A stretch of 64,000 bases of DNA from Legionella lytica (GCF_023921225.1 NZ_CP071527.1:558501-622500); one strand, 5' to 3'; positions 1-9,104 are shown, numbered from the stretch's first letter. Notes: generated by a model not told the origin, from the sequence alone. Numbers and translations are program-made.

Positions 1-114
1 GTATAGGGCGTTGGGATCATTTTTCACCTGCTCAAAATAGCTTTGAACGTTGGCCTGGGCTTGGGAAATTATAAAAAGGCCAAGCAGCGAGGGGAGTGAT
101 TTAACTATGTTCAT
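1..114 (-). CDS. 5' end of a secreted protein, cut by the window edge
   Basis: Reading on the minus strand from the ATG at 112-114, 38 codons stay open to the window edge. The translation begins with a basic residue, a hydrophobic stretch (SLPSLLGLFIIS) and QAQA, a standard signal peptide with cleavage after AQA. The mature part then reads NVQSYFEQVKNDPNALY. A good ribosome binding site, AAAGGA, lies six bases before the ATG. The mature start vaguely recalls secreted adenosine-deaminase-like proteins of Legionella, but that is a weak memory and no catalytic motif lies inside the window. It is divergent from the next gene. Confidence 0.7.
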   Translation of the reverse strand, partial: MNIVKSLPSLLGLFIISQAQANVQSYFEQVKNDPNALY

Positions 115-293
115 AATGTCCTTTGGGGTCACCATTAAAGTTGGATTATCTCATAAAAAAAGTGAGGATTAAAACGTGAGCCTTAGTAAGACAAGATATT
201 TTAAGATTTGTTGAGGGTTTCATTATACCCATTGTATTTCGACTTTATTCATTGCAAAATGATTTTACCAATATCTAACCAAATCAAATAAAT

Positions 294-1025
294 ATGACCA
301 AATTACTATCAAGATTTAGCGCTATTTTGAGTGTTTTTATTGGCGTTATGTTTTACCTCGGCCTTATAACCGCTGGGGGCAGTGCTTCCGCAAAAACGAT
401 GAGGCAAACCATTAATATTGGTATTTATGCGCCCTTTTCTACGAAATCAGCTTACATCGGCAGAAACATGTTGGCCGCAATGGAAATTGCTCGTGCTCAA
501 ATAAAATCTGCTGAAATTAATTATGAGTTTTATACTTTGGATACGCAACACAAGAATGAGCATAGGGCGGATACCTTACAAAAATTCATTGAGGCACGTC
601 ATATTAATGTGCTTTTGACCGAAGGTGCTGCATCAGGTGCGGTAGTTGCTCCTTTAGCCGCAAAAAATAATATCATTCATTTTTGCTTAGGCTGTGATGC
701 CATTGCTGATGGCAAAAATAATTTTCAGGCACAAAGTCCAAACCATCAACATGGAGCCGCATTAGCAAGTACCATGAAACCTGAGTTTGTCGCGCAATTC
801 AAACAGGAATATTTTAGCCAACCAGTTACTGAAGCGGGTTATGCTTATGATCTCTTCCATTTATTAAATAGCAGTGCGGTGCTGGCAATGAAAACGAATA
901 CTGGGTTTTCCAGCAAGGCGATTGCAAGCCAGTTATTAGCGCTTGAGTCTGGCACAGGCGTTATGGGCTCTTTTAGCTTAAATAAAAATGGGCTTGCTTA
1001 CAGTAAGAACATTTTGACTGCTTAG
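294..1025 (+). CDS. Shortened type I periplasmic binding protein (probably decayed)
   Basis: This 243-residue protein has a signal peptide ending near SASA (about residue 33). It then has the start of a leucine/amide-binding (Peripla_BP_6) fold, with NIGIYAPFSTKSAYIGRN followed by alternating helices and strands. The end (VTEAGYAYDLFHLL, then GVMGSFSLNKNG) matches the C-terminal lobe of that family. Family members are usually about 370 residues. Here the first lobe runs directly into the last part near residue 160 (ASTMKPEFVAQFKQEY), so about 100-130 residues of the middle appear to be missing without loss of frame. No permease genes are adjacent. It may be non-functional or a reduced single-lobe derivative. 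No clear ribosome binding site precedes the ATG. Confidence 0.6.
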   Translation: MTKLLSRFSAILSVFIGVMFYLGLITAGGSASAKTMRQTINIGIYAPFSTKSAYIGRNMLAAMEIARAQIKSAEINYEFYTLDTQHKNEHRADTLQKFIEARHINVLLTEGAASGAVVAPLAAKNNIIHFCLGCDAIADGKNNFQAQSPNHQHGAALASTMKPEFVAQFKQEYFSQPVTEAGYAYDLFHLLNSSAVLAMKTNTGFSSKAIASQLLALESGTGVMGSFSLNKNGLAYSKNILTA

Positions 1026-1049
1026 TTATTTATTTTTCGTTTATTTTGG

Positions 1050-1078
1050 CTAGAAGAGCATGTTCTATGCCCTTCTAG
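1050..1078 (+). terminator. Stem-loop after the binding-protein gene
   Basis: Arms CTAGAAGAGCAT and ATGCCCTTCTAG pair with a single mismatch across a 5-base loop. A T-rich stretch follows. It lies 25 bases after the stop codon and fits an intrinsic terminator. Confidence 0.5.
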
Positions 1079-1116
1079 TCTCATTTATTTAGCTACTCAA
1101 TTAAATCGAACGCTCG

Positions 1117-1710
1117 CTAAGGAATGGTGGCTACCCCCACATCGACTGAGACAAACCCATTATTTCCCACAAGAGCGATTACTTCAGCCACAAAGGGCTA
1201 AATACCTTGAGGCAGGGTAGATAAAATAGCGGGAGATAAAGAAATAGTCCAGCTGCCAGCAACATCTGTTGATGTTGTGTAGTTACTCCATTAACTGTTA
1301 AGGTAACTGGATCTTCTGCAAGATTACGGTAATTAATACAATTTAATCCTGCTGCAAAACCGTTGCAATTAGTCCCATTGGAAATAAAAGGAACTGCATC
1401 AAAGCGCTTGTTATTGGCTTGTGCGGGATTATTTAAAATATTTTCCAGGCGTGCTCAATAAGCATCCTGGTGAACAAGGTAATTGGTTTTTTCAAATTCA
1501 AATTGGCAAGGTAATTTCTGTCCTTATCTTTCTGCGCTAAATTTTATTTGTGCAAACGAGGATAGTTCATAGCCTAAAGTGCCATTAAAATGAAATAAAC
1601 TTATTGACGTAGGTATCCGAATTTCTCTGAAACGGGCGATAACCTGTATGGGGGGGCGGCTATAGCTATTGATGATAGTTGTGGCGATTCATGTCAGCGC
1701 AGAATGGGGC
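1117..1710 (-). pseudogene. Decayed gene of unknown family
   Basis: No long reading frame is open here, but the minus strand holds one nearly continuous protein-like reading interrupted by lesions. From about 1690 downward it reads IATTIINSYSRPPIQVIARF and FHFNGTLGYELSSFAQ. After a TAA it continues KLPCQFEFEKTNYLVHQDAY, then a TGA, then ARLENILNNPAQANNKRFDA and FISNGTNCNGFAAGLNCINY. At TVNGVTT a one-base shift is needed to continue TTSTDVAGSWTISLSPAI. A TAG follows, then PFVAEVIALVGNNGFVSVDV, and the natural stop is at 1117-1119. A TGA also lies before IATT. The tail resembles repeated Ig-like adhesin modules, but I cannot name the family. Confidence 0.6.
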
Positions 1711-1727
1711 ATCGAAGACTAAATCTG

Positions 1728-1751
1728 CAAGCCTACTCAATAGTAGGCTTG
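1728..1751 (-). terminator. Palindrome downstream of nagZ
   Basis: Ten-base perfect arms CAAGCCTACT and AGTAGGCTTG flank a 4-base loop. It sits 26 bases past the nagZ stop on the minus strand and probably ends that transcript. The arm sequence is related to the GTAGGCTGG palindromes found elsewhere in this window. Confidence 0.5.
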
Positions 1752-1776
1752 TTTAGATGGAGGCTAATGGGGTGGG

Positions 1777-2913
1777 TTAGCGCACTAAGGATTTCTTCAA
1801 GATAACAATACGCTGATACGCCTCATCAATACGTTTCTGCTTAATTTCACCAGAACGGATCTTGGCTTCAATAATTTGAATTATTTGCTCTGGGTCTTGT
1901 TTTGCTGCCAAGGTATTACCAAAAATAAGCATATCAGCACCCGCATTGATGGCCAGCACTAAGGCCTGTTCTAAGCCATAATGATCGCTAATTGCTTTCA
2001 TTTGCAGGTCATCGGTAATAATAACACCATCAAAATGCAGGCGGTGACGTAAAAGATCGGTTAACATTTTATGCGATAACGTTGCTGGCAGCCCTGACGT
2101 GTCAAGCTGACGGTTAACTATGTGCGCACTCATGATCATGCCACAAGAATACTTTTGTCCTAATAAGTGCCGATAGGGCTCTAATTCGGACATTCTCCAG
2201 GTATCGGTAACATCGACAAAGCCTAAATGTGAATCCGCTGTAGAGCTACCATGTCCAGGAAAATGCTTATAAACGCATTGGAGTTTTTTATTTAAAAAAT
2301 TTTGCGAATAAATTTCCGCATCTTGAATAACCGTATTGGGATCGCTAGAAAAACTGCGTTCCTTTCTAGCAATTACAGGATTATCTGGATTGATATTCAC
2401 GTCAAGTAATGGCGAAAAATTTAAATTAAAACCTGAATTGACTAGGGTTTTCGCCATGAGTTCGGCGTTCGCTTCAGCGGCTTGTGGGCCTTGTTTACCT
2501 ACCTCTCCTGGAGTTAGTGTCGCAGGAAATCCATATTGTTCGCTGAGACGTGTAACTTTTCCACCTTCATAATCCACCGAAATGAGCAGCGGTAAAGCAG
2601 GGCGATGGTATTTTAAATTAGCTTGCTTAGTAAAATATTGTAAATCACGATTTAATTGTTTTACTTGTGCAGGAGACTCGATGTTTTTATCAAAGATTTG
2701 CGTTTGCCCATTGTAGTCAAATAAAATGACTCCACCAATATTATCTTTGGCAATTATTTTTACTATTTCTGATTGCGCATCAATGTGCTTGCCATCAAAC
2801 CCAATAAGCAACATCTGACCAATTTTATCATGTAAACTGATGGGAGCAGCTACTGCTGCTATGCTGGTTGTGATACACACTAAGAATAAAAAAATTGACT
2901 TTAAGTAGTCCAT
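1777..2913 (-). CDS. nagZ: Beta-N-acetylhexosaminidase, glycoside hydrolase family 3 (NagZ type), exported form
   Basis: The enzyme family removes N-acetylglucosamine from muropeptides during peptidoglycan recycling. The NagZ signature KHFPGHG (residues 216-222) followed by DSH (227-229) is present, and this loop carries the catalytic His-Asp dyad. IITDDLQMKAI near residue 300 holds the family's catalytic aspartate region. The length of 378 residues is a little over the usual cytosolic NagZ (about 340). The excess is an N-terminal hydrophobic signal (SIFLFLVCITTSIAAVAA, ending about residue 23). The classic enterobacterial enzyme is cytosolic, so export to the periplasm or beyond is inferred here and is unusual. 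It is monocistronic, with its own downstream hairpin. Confidence 0.9.
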   Translation of the reverse strand: MDYLKSIFLFLVCITTSIAAVAAPISLHDKIGQMLLIGFDGKHIDAQSEIVKIIAKDNIGGVILFDYNGQTQIFDKNIESPAQVKQLNRDLQYFTKQANLKYHRPALPLLISVDYEGGKVTRLSEQYGFPATLTPGEVGKQGPQAAEANAELMAKTLVNSGFNLNFSPLLDVNINPDNPVIARKERSFSSDPNTVIQDAEIYSQNFLNKKLQCVYKHFPGHGSSTADSHLGFVDVTDTWRMSELEPYRHLLGQKYSCGMIMSAHIVNRQLDTSGLPATLSHKMLTDLLRHRLHFDGVIITDDLQMKAISDHYGLEQALVLAINAGADMLIFGNTLAAKQDPEQIIQIIEAKIRSGEIKQKRIDEAYQRIVILKKSLVR

Positions 2914-3091
2914 GTTTCACTTTAATTTAACCAAATATTGCAATAATGTACCATTTTGGTTTATTTTTATCAAGTTAATATTCTCTGTTGCCTGTTGTTT
3001 AACGAGTTTAAAACATTCTTTAATAATCAATACGATTTTCGTTGTATTAAATGGAGCAAATGTGGGGTAGAGAATATTGTGAGTAGTGCAA

Positions 3092-3126
3092 GTTGTAAGC
3101 TGGGCTGTAAAGCCCCAGCTTACAAG
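3092..3126 (-). terminator. Stem-loop between ctpA and nagZ
   Basis: GTTGTAAGCTGGGCT and AGCCCCAGCTTACAAG pair almost completely across a 4-base GTAA loop, just after the ctpA stop on the minus strand. The core GTAAGCTGGGCT belongs to the same palindrome family seen at 13063, 22522 and 49931. Confidence 0.55.
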
Positions 3127-3133
3127 CTGCTTT

Positions 3134-4480
3134 TTATTTATTAGTAGCTAACGCCATACCTTCTAATACAGTGAACGCAGTATAAAGTTGATAGTCATTA
3201 TGTAATAGCTCATCAAGTTGAGCTTGAGGACTTTTTGCAACTTTTCCTGCATTGGTTTTATTGAGTAAGTGACCATTTAAATCTGCTTCACTAAATCCTG
3301 TCACATCTTTATTTTTAGTTGCAGTATTTTTAGGAATTTCCAACTCATTAACCACGATATCAGGTACAATTCCTTTCGCTTGAATTGATGCTCCTGATGG
3401 AGTGTAGTAAAGGGCTGTAGTTAACTTAATTCCTGTTTTACTATCCAGTGGTAATACAGTTTGCACTGAACCTTTACCAAAACTAGTAGTACCAAGAATC
3501 ACCGCACGTTTGTTGTCTTTTAGAGCACCGGCAACAATTTCTGCAGCAGAAGCAGAGCCATTGTTAATTAAGACAATCATTGGTGCATGATTTAAGACAT
3601 CAATTCCCTTAGACAGAGCAGTAAAGTCTGTGCCAGGTAAACGACCTTTAGTAGACACAATCGTTTCTGGTTTTCCGGATTTATCTTTACCAAGGAAGGC
3701 ATCAGAAACTTGAATTGCAGCATCAAGTAAGCCCCCTGGGTTGTTTCTTAAGTCCAAGATAAGACCTTTTAAGTTACCGCCTGATTGTTGTTTTAAGCGC
3801 TCAATAGCTTGCAACATATCTTTTCCAGTTAAGGCTTGGAATTGGGTCAAACGGATGTAGCCATAGCCTGGAGTTAATAGTTTGCTTTGCACGCTTTTGA
3901 TTTGAATTACTTCACGTACCAAATCAAAAGTTAAGGCTTTATTTACTCCTTTACGCAGCACTGTGAGCTGAATCGTGCTGCCTGATTTGCCGCGCATCAG
4001 GTTAACAGCATCTTTTAGAGAGAGGCCTTGAACTGATTCTTTACCTAATTTAATGATGTAGTCACCAGACTTGATTCCTGCTTTAAAGGCAGGGGTATCA
4101 ACTAAAGGTGTTACGACTTTAACCACACCGTCCTCCATAGTAACTTCAAGTCCTAATCCACCAAATTCACCACTAGTTGATGTTTGTAGTTCTTTAAACT
4201 CTTCCTCATCCAGATAACTTGAGTGAGGGTCTAAACCACTGAGCATCCCGCGGATGGCATTATCAAATAATTCCTTGTCGTCTGTGGGTTTCACATAATA
4301 TTTTTTAATTTCACCTATTGCATTGGAAAAGCGCTGTACATCTTCCAATGGCACACCCTTAGATTCAGAACTGGCACTAGTATCTTGGGGTTCATCAGCT
4401 GTAAAGGCCGTCAGAGGTAACATCAATGTGAACGCATATACTACAGCAAGCGTGCAAGGATATAGTTTTCTTATCAACAT
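3134..4480 (-). CDS. ctpA: C-terminal processing peptidase, S41 family with PDZ domain
   Basis: This is a periplasmic serine protease that clips the C termini of envelope proteins. In order it shows a signal peptide (IRKLYPCTLAVVYAFTLML...TAFTA), an N-terminal helical part, a PDZ domain (GGLGLEVTMEDGVVKVV to SGDYIIKLG) and the S41 catalytic domain. The nucleophile lies in NNGSASAAEIVAG and the general-base lysine in TSFGKGSVQTV, which together form the Ser-Lys dyad. I chose the ATG at 4478-4480 (448 residues) because AGGAG lies seven bases before it and the signal peptide follows at once. A start 24 codons upstream is open but has no such support. It is last in the gpmI-envC-ctpA order common in gammaproteobacteria and probably cooperates with EnvC-controlled wall hydrolysis. 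Confidence 0.92.
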   Translation of the reverse strand: MLIRKLYPCTLAVVYAFTLMLPLTAFTADEPQDTSASSESKGVPLEDVQRFSNAIGEIKKYYVKPTDDKELFDNAIRGMLSGLDPHSSYLDEEEFKELQTSTSGEFGGLGLEVTMEDGVVKVVTPLVDTPAFKAGIKSGDYIIKLGKESVQGLSLKDAVNLMRGKSGSTIQLTVLRKGVNKALTFDLVREVIQIKSVQSKLLTPGYGYIRLTQFQALTGKDMLQAIERLKQQSGGNLKGLILDLRNNPGGLLDAAIQVSDAFLGKDKSGKPETIVSTKGRLPGTDFTALSKGIDVLNHAPMIVLINNGSASAAEIVAGALKDNKRAVILGTTSFGKGSVQTVLPLDSKTGIKLTTALYYTPSGASIQAKGIVPDIVVNELEIPKNTATKNKDVTGFSEADLNGHLLNKTNAGKVAKSPQAQLDELLHNDYQLYTAFTVLEGMALATNK

Positions 4481-4634
4481 AGCGATCTCCTCGGATGCAG
4501 GCCAACAAAATAAGCCGTCTTCTTTTTTTATTCTTAAATATTTTAAATGCAATTTAAGTGCCAGAGGTGTAGGCGATTACTTTAAATCCTCTTTATTCTA
4601 ATTTGTTAAAGTAATCAACAGCCTGCCTTTTAAC

Positions 4635-5759
4635 CTACGACAACCAAGCAAGAGGAGGAATTGCTTTTCCCCTTAGTCTTATTTCGAAGTATAGACCGTT
4701 TTCTTTAATTCCGCCGCTATGACCTACTGTAGCAATTTGTTCATTTTGTTTGACCGGTTCTCCCTTTCTCTTAAATAGCGATTCATTATGGGCATATAAG
4801 GTCATAAACCCTTGTCCATGATCAATAATAATGAGTAAACCATAGCCTTTTAACCAATTACTAAAAACGACTTTGCCTGGATAAACGGCAGTAACTACCG
4901 CTCCTTCATCGGCAAAAAATGTCACCCCTTGGTTCATCTTGCGTAAGGCCTGTTTCTTAGACTGGATGGGATACGGCAATTTTTTGCGCATTTGGTTAAA
5001 TGGCATGCTGGGTTGCGGAACGCTTTGTACAGCAAGAGTCTTTAATAGATTCGCTAAAGTATTTTTATTCTTTTGGGCTTCTTGTAATTTATTTTGTTTA
5101 CTTTGAATTTCATTATTCAATGAGTTGATTAATGAGGTATGATAATTTTTATTCTTTTCCAGTTGCTGCTGGTTTATTGTTAGTTCCTGTTTAAGCTTTT
5201 GTGTGGCAGCCAACTCATTATTAAGTACTTCCTTGCTTTGAGTTAACTCATTTCGGGTTGCATCTACTTGTCCAATAAGTTGTTGCCGTGACTTAATGAT
5301 GTATTGATAATAAGTTAAAATACGGCTTATCTTGTAGGGATCATCCTGGTTAAGTAGCCATTTTAACGGCTGGTACTCTCCCATTTGATAGCGGGCCCGG
5401 ATATGATTTGCTAACAATTGCTGCTGTGCGGTTAGCTGTTGGCTCAGTTGATTAACCTGTTTTTGTAAGGTAGTGATTTTTGCCGCTTTATTATTTAAAG
5501 TTTTTTGTATGGTTCGTAATTCTTGTACGCTTTTACTGATTTGTTTTGCAGTGACTGATAACTCACGATTCAACACGCCGCGTTTGTCATTGGCGGTAGT
5601 TAATGTTTGCTGTAAATTATTAATTTGCACATCGATTTGTTTGAGTTGACTTTGGGTTTGTTGAAGGCTTGATGGCGCTGCGTGCAAGCCCAAACAAAGT
5701 AGCATGCCTAAAGACATGCTTACTCCATTATTTCTTAATTTCTTTGTGCATTTAATCAT
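4635..5759 (-). CDS. envC: Murein hydrolase activator EnvC (coiled coil plus degenerate LytM domain)
   Basis: EnvC binds and switches on cell-division amidases in the periplasm. The 374 residues start with a signal peptide (about residue 28, HAA). Next come roughly 200 residues of glutamine-rich coiled coil, then a C-terminal M23/LytM domain (GYGLLIIIDHGQGFMTLYAH, ending NGLYFEIRLRGKAIPPLAWL). The HxH zinc motif of active LytM enzymes is replaced by LYFEIR, as in other EnvC proteins, so it should activate rather than cut. The start codon overlaps the gpmI stop as ATGA, indicating translational coupling within the operon. Confidence 0.9.
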   Translation of the reverse strand: MIKCTKKLRNNGVSMSLGMLLCLGLHAAPSSLQQTQSQLKQIDVQINNLQQTLTTANDKRGVLNRELSVTAKQISKSVQELRTIQKTLNNKAAKITTLQKQVNQLSQQLTAQQQLLANHIRARYQMGEYQPLKWLLNQDDPYKISRILTYYQYIIKSRQQLIGQVDATRNELTQSKEVLNNELAATQKLKQELTINQQQLEKNKNYHTSLINSLNNEIQSKQNKLQEAQKNKNTLANLLKTLAVQSVPQPSMPFNQMRKKLPYPIQSKKQALRKMNQGVTFFADEGAVVTAVYPGKVVFSNWLKGYGLLIIIDHGQGFMTLYAHNESLFKRKGEPVKQNEQIATVGHSGGIKENGLYFEIRLRGKAIPPLAWLS

Positions 5760-7291
5760 GAGTCTTTTTCTAACAGTTGATGTCCGGACATTTCTGCAGG
5801 GGGTGTAATTCCCAATAGCGCCAGAATTGTTGGTGCTATATCCGTTAAATTTCCTTCAGTACGGGTAAAATGCCAATGACCTCCAACATAAACTAAGGGA
5901 ACTGGCTCACTGGTATGAGCAGTATGGGCTTGGTGTGTTGACTCGTCAAACATTTCTTCGGCATTACCGTGATCAGCGGTGATGAGTAGTTGTCCACTTT
6001 GTTGTTCCAGTGCCTCCCAGACTCGGTGCATGCACTGATCCAAACATTCAATCGCACGAATAGTGGCATCGAAATCGCCAGAATGTCCTACCATATCTGC
6101 ATTGGCATAGTTACAGATAATGACGTCATAGGCTTGGTTGTTAATTGCCTCTACCAAACGATCAGTTAATTGCGGCGCGCTCATTTCCGGTTGTAGGTTG
6201 TAGGTGGCTACTTTAGGTGAAGGAATTAAGACGCGTTCTTCATTGCTAAAGACTTGTTCTTTGCCTCCATTAAAGAAAAAGGTGACATGAGCATATTTCT
6301 CTGTTTCCGCAATACGTAATTGCCTCAGCCCATGAGCCGCAATCACTTCTCCTAAGGTGTTAGTTAAAGGTATTGGCGGGAATGCGGAAGTAGTCGCTAA
6401 ATTTTTATCATATTGAGTCATACTGACAAAATGCGATAAGCGAGGACATACTTGGCGGTTAAATTGCGTCAATGTGGTATCGATAAATGCTGTAGTTAAT
6501 TGTCTTGCCCGGTCTGCACGGAAATTAAAAAATAAAATTGCATCCCCATCATTAATGATTTTTCCGGTGCCAATTTGGGTTGGCGGAATAAATTCGTCGC
6601 TGAGATTTTGTTGATAATACGATTTAATGGCGGCTTCTGCATCTGCGAATTGGTGTTGGCTTTGGCCTTGAGTTAATAAGTCATAGACAGGGACGATGCG
6701 TTCCCAACGATTATCACGATCCATAGCGTAATAACGGCCACTAATAGAGCAAATTTGTGCAACAGGATATTTTTTCAGTTCAGCATTTAGGCGTTCAATA
6801 CTATGTAGTGCACTTTTGGGGGGGGTGTCCCGCCCATCCAGAAAGAGGTGCAAACAAACGGAATGAAAATTATGCTCGGCGCAAAGAGCAAGTAAAGCAA
6901 ATAAATGCCGTTCATGGCTGTGAACACCGCCTGGTGAGAGTAACCCCATAATATGGAGCGACTTGCCGCTTTGTTTTAAGTCGTGGAGCATATTAAGAAA
7001 TACTGTATTTTTAGCAAACTCACCCTGAACGATGCTTTGATTAATCCGGGTAAAATCTTGCTGAATTACACGACCTGCGCCAATGTGCATGTGCCCTACT
7101 TCTGAGTTGCCCATTTGCTCGTCAGGTAGGCCCACAGGTAAGCCTGAAGCATTTAAAAGTATATGAGGGCGTGTTTGCCACCATTCATCCCATTGTGGGG
7201 TATTGGCTTGAGCAATAGCATTGTGTTTATTATTCTTATTATAACCCCAGCCATCTAAAATCATCAGCAGCAGGGGGGCTTTCTTGTGCAT
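5756..7291 (-). CDS. gpmI: 2,3-bisphosphoglycerate-independent phosphoglycerate mutase
   Basis: This cytosolic enzyme of glycolysis and gluconeogenesis interconverts 3- and 2-phosphoglycerate using two manganese ions. The alkaline-phosphatase-like core is complete: LLLMILDGWG at the start, the serine nucleophile in QMGNSEVGHMHIGAGR, DGRDTPP, RYYAMDRDNRW, and the metal site ITADHGNAEEM. The length of 511 residues is normal. I prefer the ATG at 7289-7291 because GGAG lies six bases before it. An in-frame ATG four codons upstream overlaps that ribosome binding site. It heads the gpmI-envC-ctpA operon and is divergent from uppS across about 120 bases. Confidence 0.95.
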   Translation of the reverse strand: MHKKAPLLLMILDGWGYNKNNKHNAIAQANTPQWDEWWQTRPHILLNASGLPVGLPDEQMGNSEVGHMHIGAGRVIQQDFTRINQSIVQGEFAKNTVFLNMLHDLKQSGKSLHIMGLLSPGGVHSHERHLFALLALCAEHNFHSVCLHLFLDGRDTPPKSALHSIERLNAELKKYPVAQICSISGRYYAMDRDNRWERIVPVYDLLTQGQSQHQFADAEAAIKSYYQQNLSDEFIPPTQIGTGKIINDGDAILFFNFRADRARQLTTAFIDTTLTQFNRQVCPRLSHFVSMTQYDKNLATTSAFPPIPLTNTLGEVIAAHGLRQLRIAETEKYAHVTFFFNGGKEQVFSNEERVLIPSPKVATYNLQPEMSAPQLTDRLVEAINNQAYDVIICNYANADMVGHSGDFDATIRAIECLDQCMHRVWEALEQQSGQLLITADHGNAEEMFDESTHQAHTAHTSEPVPLVYVGGHWHFTRTEGNLTDIAPTILALLGITPPAEMSGHQLLEKDS

Positions 7292-7409
7292 GCAATGCTC
7301 CATACGTTAAATAGAACGTAATTATACGCAACACATCGTTGAATAGCTCTTAAAATTTTATGTTAAAAAGGTTAGACTATGCACATTTTTTTAGGTTGGA
7401 AGAGTCGTT

Positions 7410-8120
7410 TTGGAACAAAAAATTCCCCAGCACATTGCTATCGTTATGGATGGAAATGGGCGTTGGGCTGAAAGTCAAGGTTTGCCACGCATCGAAGGTC
7501 ATAAAGCGGGAGTTGAATCCGTACGAAAAATGATCCGCGCATGCATGGAAAAAAAAGTTGCTTGTTTAAGCCTATTTGCATTTAGTTCTGAAAATTGGGC
7601 ACGTCCAATGGACGAAGTATCTTTTTTAATGGGATTATTTATAGAATCGTTGCGCCGAGAACTTAGCGAATTGAATGAGAATGGCGTGCGGATGTGTTTT
7701 ACTGGAGACCGCAGTTTATTGTCTCCTGCACTGCAACAACAAATGCGTGAGGCGGAGTCCGTTACTGCGAATAATGCGCAATTGACTCTGAATATAGTCG
7801 TTAATTACGGCGGCAAATGGGATTTGGTTACTGCTGCGAAAAAAGCCGCACAAGCAATTGCTCAAGGACAATTGACTCTTGATGAGCTTGATGAAGCGTG
7901 TTTTGCTAGTTATTTGGATACGGCAAATTTACCTGATCCGGATTTATTTATTCGCACGAGTGGTGAATTACGCATCAGTAATTTCTTTCTCTGGCAACTT
8001 GCGTATACAGAGCTTTATTTTACAGACGTACATTGGCCAGATTTTGGTGAGGACGAGCTAGAAAAAGCCTTAGCTTCATTTAGTAAAAGAAAAAGGCGTT
8101 TCGGGCAAATTTCTAATTGA
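7410..8120 (+). CDS. uppS: Undecaprenyl diphosphate synthase (di-trans,poly-cis)
   Basis: This enzyme makes the C55 lipid carrier for peptidoglycan and O-antigen from farnesyl diphosphate and isopentenyl diphosphate. Motifs are complete: [13 protein letters not shown] with the catalytic aspartate, FSSENWARP, and [20 protein letters not shown]. The 236 residues are typical. The only start that keeps the conserved N terminus is TTG at 7410, preceded by GGAAGAG, so a weak non-ATG start is used. It opens the envelope cluster. The frequent neighbour dxr is absent, and about 190 bases separate it from cdsA. Confidence 0.93.
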   Translation: MEQKIPQHIAIVMDGNGRWAESQGLPRIEGHKAGVESVRKMIRACMEKKVACLSLFAFSSENWARPMDEVSFLMGLFIESLRRELSELNENGVRMCFTGDRSLLSPALQQQMREAESVTANNAQLTLNIVVNYGGKWDLVTAAKKAAQAIAQGQLTLDELDEACFASYLDTANLPDPDLFIRTSGELRISNFFLWQLAYTELYFTDVHWPDFGEDELEKALASFSKRKRRFGQISN

Positions 8121-8314
8121 ACTAATGCATGTAGCTTAGAAACTACGGTGCTTAGGTCAAGATCTATCATCTTCGTGTTGGCGGAGATCCCTCTCTAGGG
8201 TGGTTTGAGATCACATTTAGAGATGGATTTCTCCTGACGCGGAAATGACAGTATTCTTAACTTAAGTATAGTGAGTTTAGGGGTTACATCAAATCATCTA
8301 TAGAGGGCAGTCTT

Positions 8315-9100
8315 ATGTTTTTACAACGATTAATTACTTCCTTAATTTTAGTGCCCTTGGTTTTATTTATTATTTTTTACGGGCCACCTTGGCTATTAGC
8401 AAGTATTGTCGTCTTGATTTTTTTAGCTGCAAGCCGAGAGGCTTTTCAATTAATTCCCTTGCAGAACTTAGGCATGCAAATCGGTTTTCTTGTTCTAATG
8501 TTAGTGGCATTATGGGGATGTGGCTATTTATTTTCATATTGGCTTGGACTGGGATTAATTCTCTGGGCTTTTAATATTGTTGCTATTGTTACTTTTCCCA
8601 AGTCACAGGAATATTGGGGGTATCCTGCGGTGGTTGCCGCTGCTTGTTTAGTGCTTTTACCCTTATTTATTCAAAGCTTGGTTCATTTGTATTATTTGCC
8701 AAACGGAAAGGAGCTGCTCGTTTATTTGCTGTTTTTGATTTGGGCCTCTGATATTGGTGCGTACTTAAGTGGTAAATTGATGGGCAAAAATAAGCTGATT
8801 CCTCAAGTCAGCCCAGGAAAATCCTGGGAAGGCGTGCTAGGTGGTTTAATTTTGTCTATGATTATAGCAGGGGTTGGCAGTATGTATTTTCATCCCGTTG
8901 CTCTGGGATACTGGTTATTTCTAGCTTTTTGCACGGTAATTATTTCAATTTTCGGCGATTTGTTTATCAGTATTCTGAAGCGGCGCTGTCATTTAAAGGA
9001 CACAGGAACTCTGATTCCTGGTCACGGTGGTATTTTAGATCGCCTGGATAGTTTGATTGCTGCCCTACCTGTCTTTTACTTTGGATTAACTGTGGGGTAG
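8315..9100 (+). CDS. cdsA: Phosphatidate cytidylyltransferase (CDP-diacylglycerol synthase)
   Basis: This inner-membrane enzyme uses CTP and phosphatidic acid to form CDP-diacylglycerol, the precursor of all phospholipids. It has 261 residues with about eight hydrophobic segments. The family signature is near the end: SPGKSWEGVLGG, then DLFISILKRRCHLKDTG and IPGHGGILDRLDSL. GAGGG lies upstream of the ATG. The stop is four bases before rseP, so the two are co-transcribed. The preceding 190-base gap suggests a separate promoter or leader. Confidence 0.93.
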   Translation: MFLQRLITSLILVPLVLFIIFYGPPWLLASIVVLIFLAASREAFQLIPLQNLGMQIGFLVLMLVALWGCGYLFSYWLGLGLILWAFNIVAIVTFPKSQEYWGYPAVVAAACLVLLPLFIQSLVHLYYLPNGKELLVYLLFLIWASDIGAYLSGKLMGKNKLIPQVSPGKSWEGVLGGLILSMIIAGVGSMYFHPVALGYWLFLAFCTVIISIFGDLFISILKRRCHLKDTGTLIPGHGGILDRLDSLIAALPVFYFGLTVG

Positions 9101-9104
9101 CGCC

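Noticed and set aside
1640..1660. Run of seven G as a phase-variation tract or frameshift in the decayed gene.
   Set aside because: The conceptual frame passes through the run without a shift, so the tract is not needed to explain the lesions.
2956..3144. Plus-strand frame of 62 codons between nagZ and ctpA.
   Set aside because: It reads through the ctpA terminator hairpin and has irregular composition; taken as chance.
4481..4552. Longer N terminus of ctpA (24 extra residues).
   Set aside because: It would bury the signal peptide and skips the AGGAG site just before the downstream ATG.
8121..8314. Possible repeat or leader between uppS and cdsA (GATTTCTCCTGACG...GAAATGACA).
   Set aside because: It resembles a decayed dispersed repeat, but there is no second clear copy in the window and no stable fold by eye.
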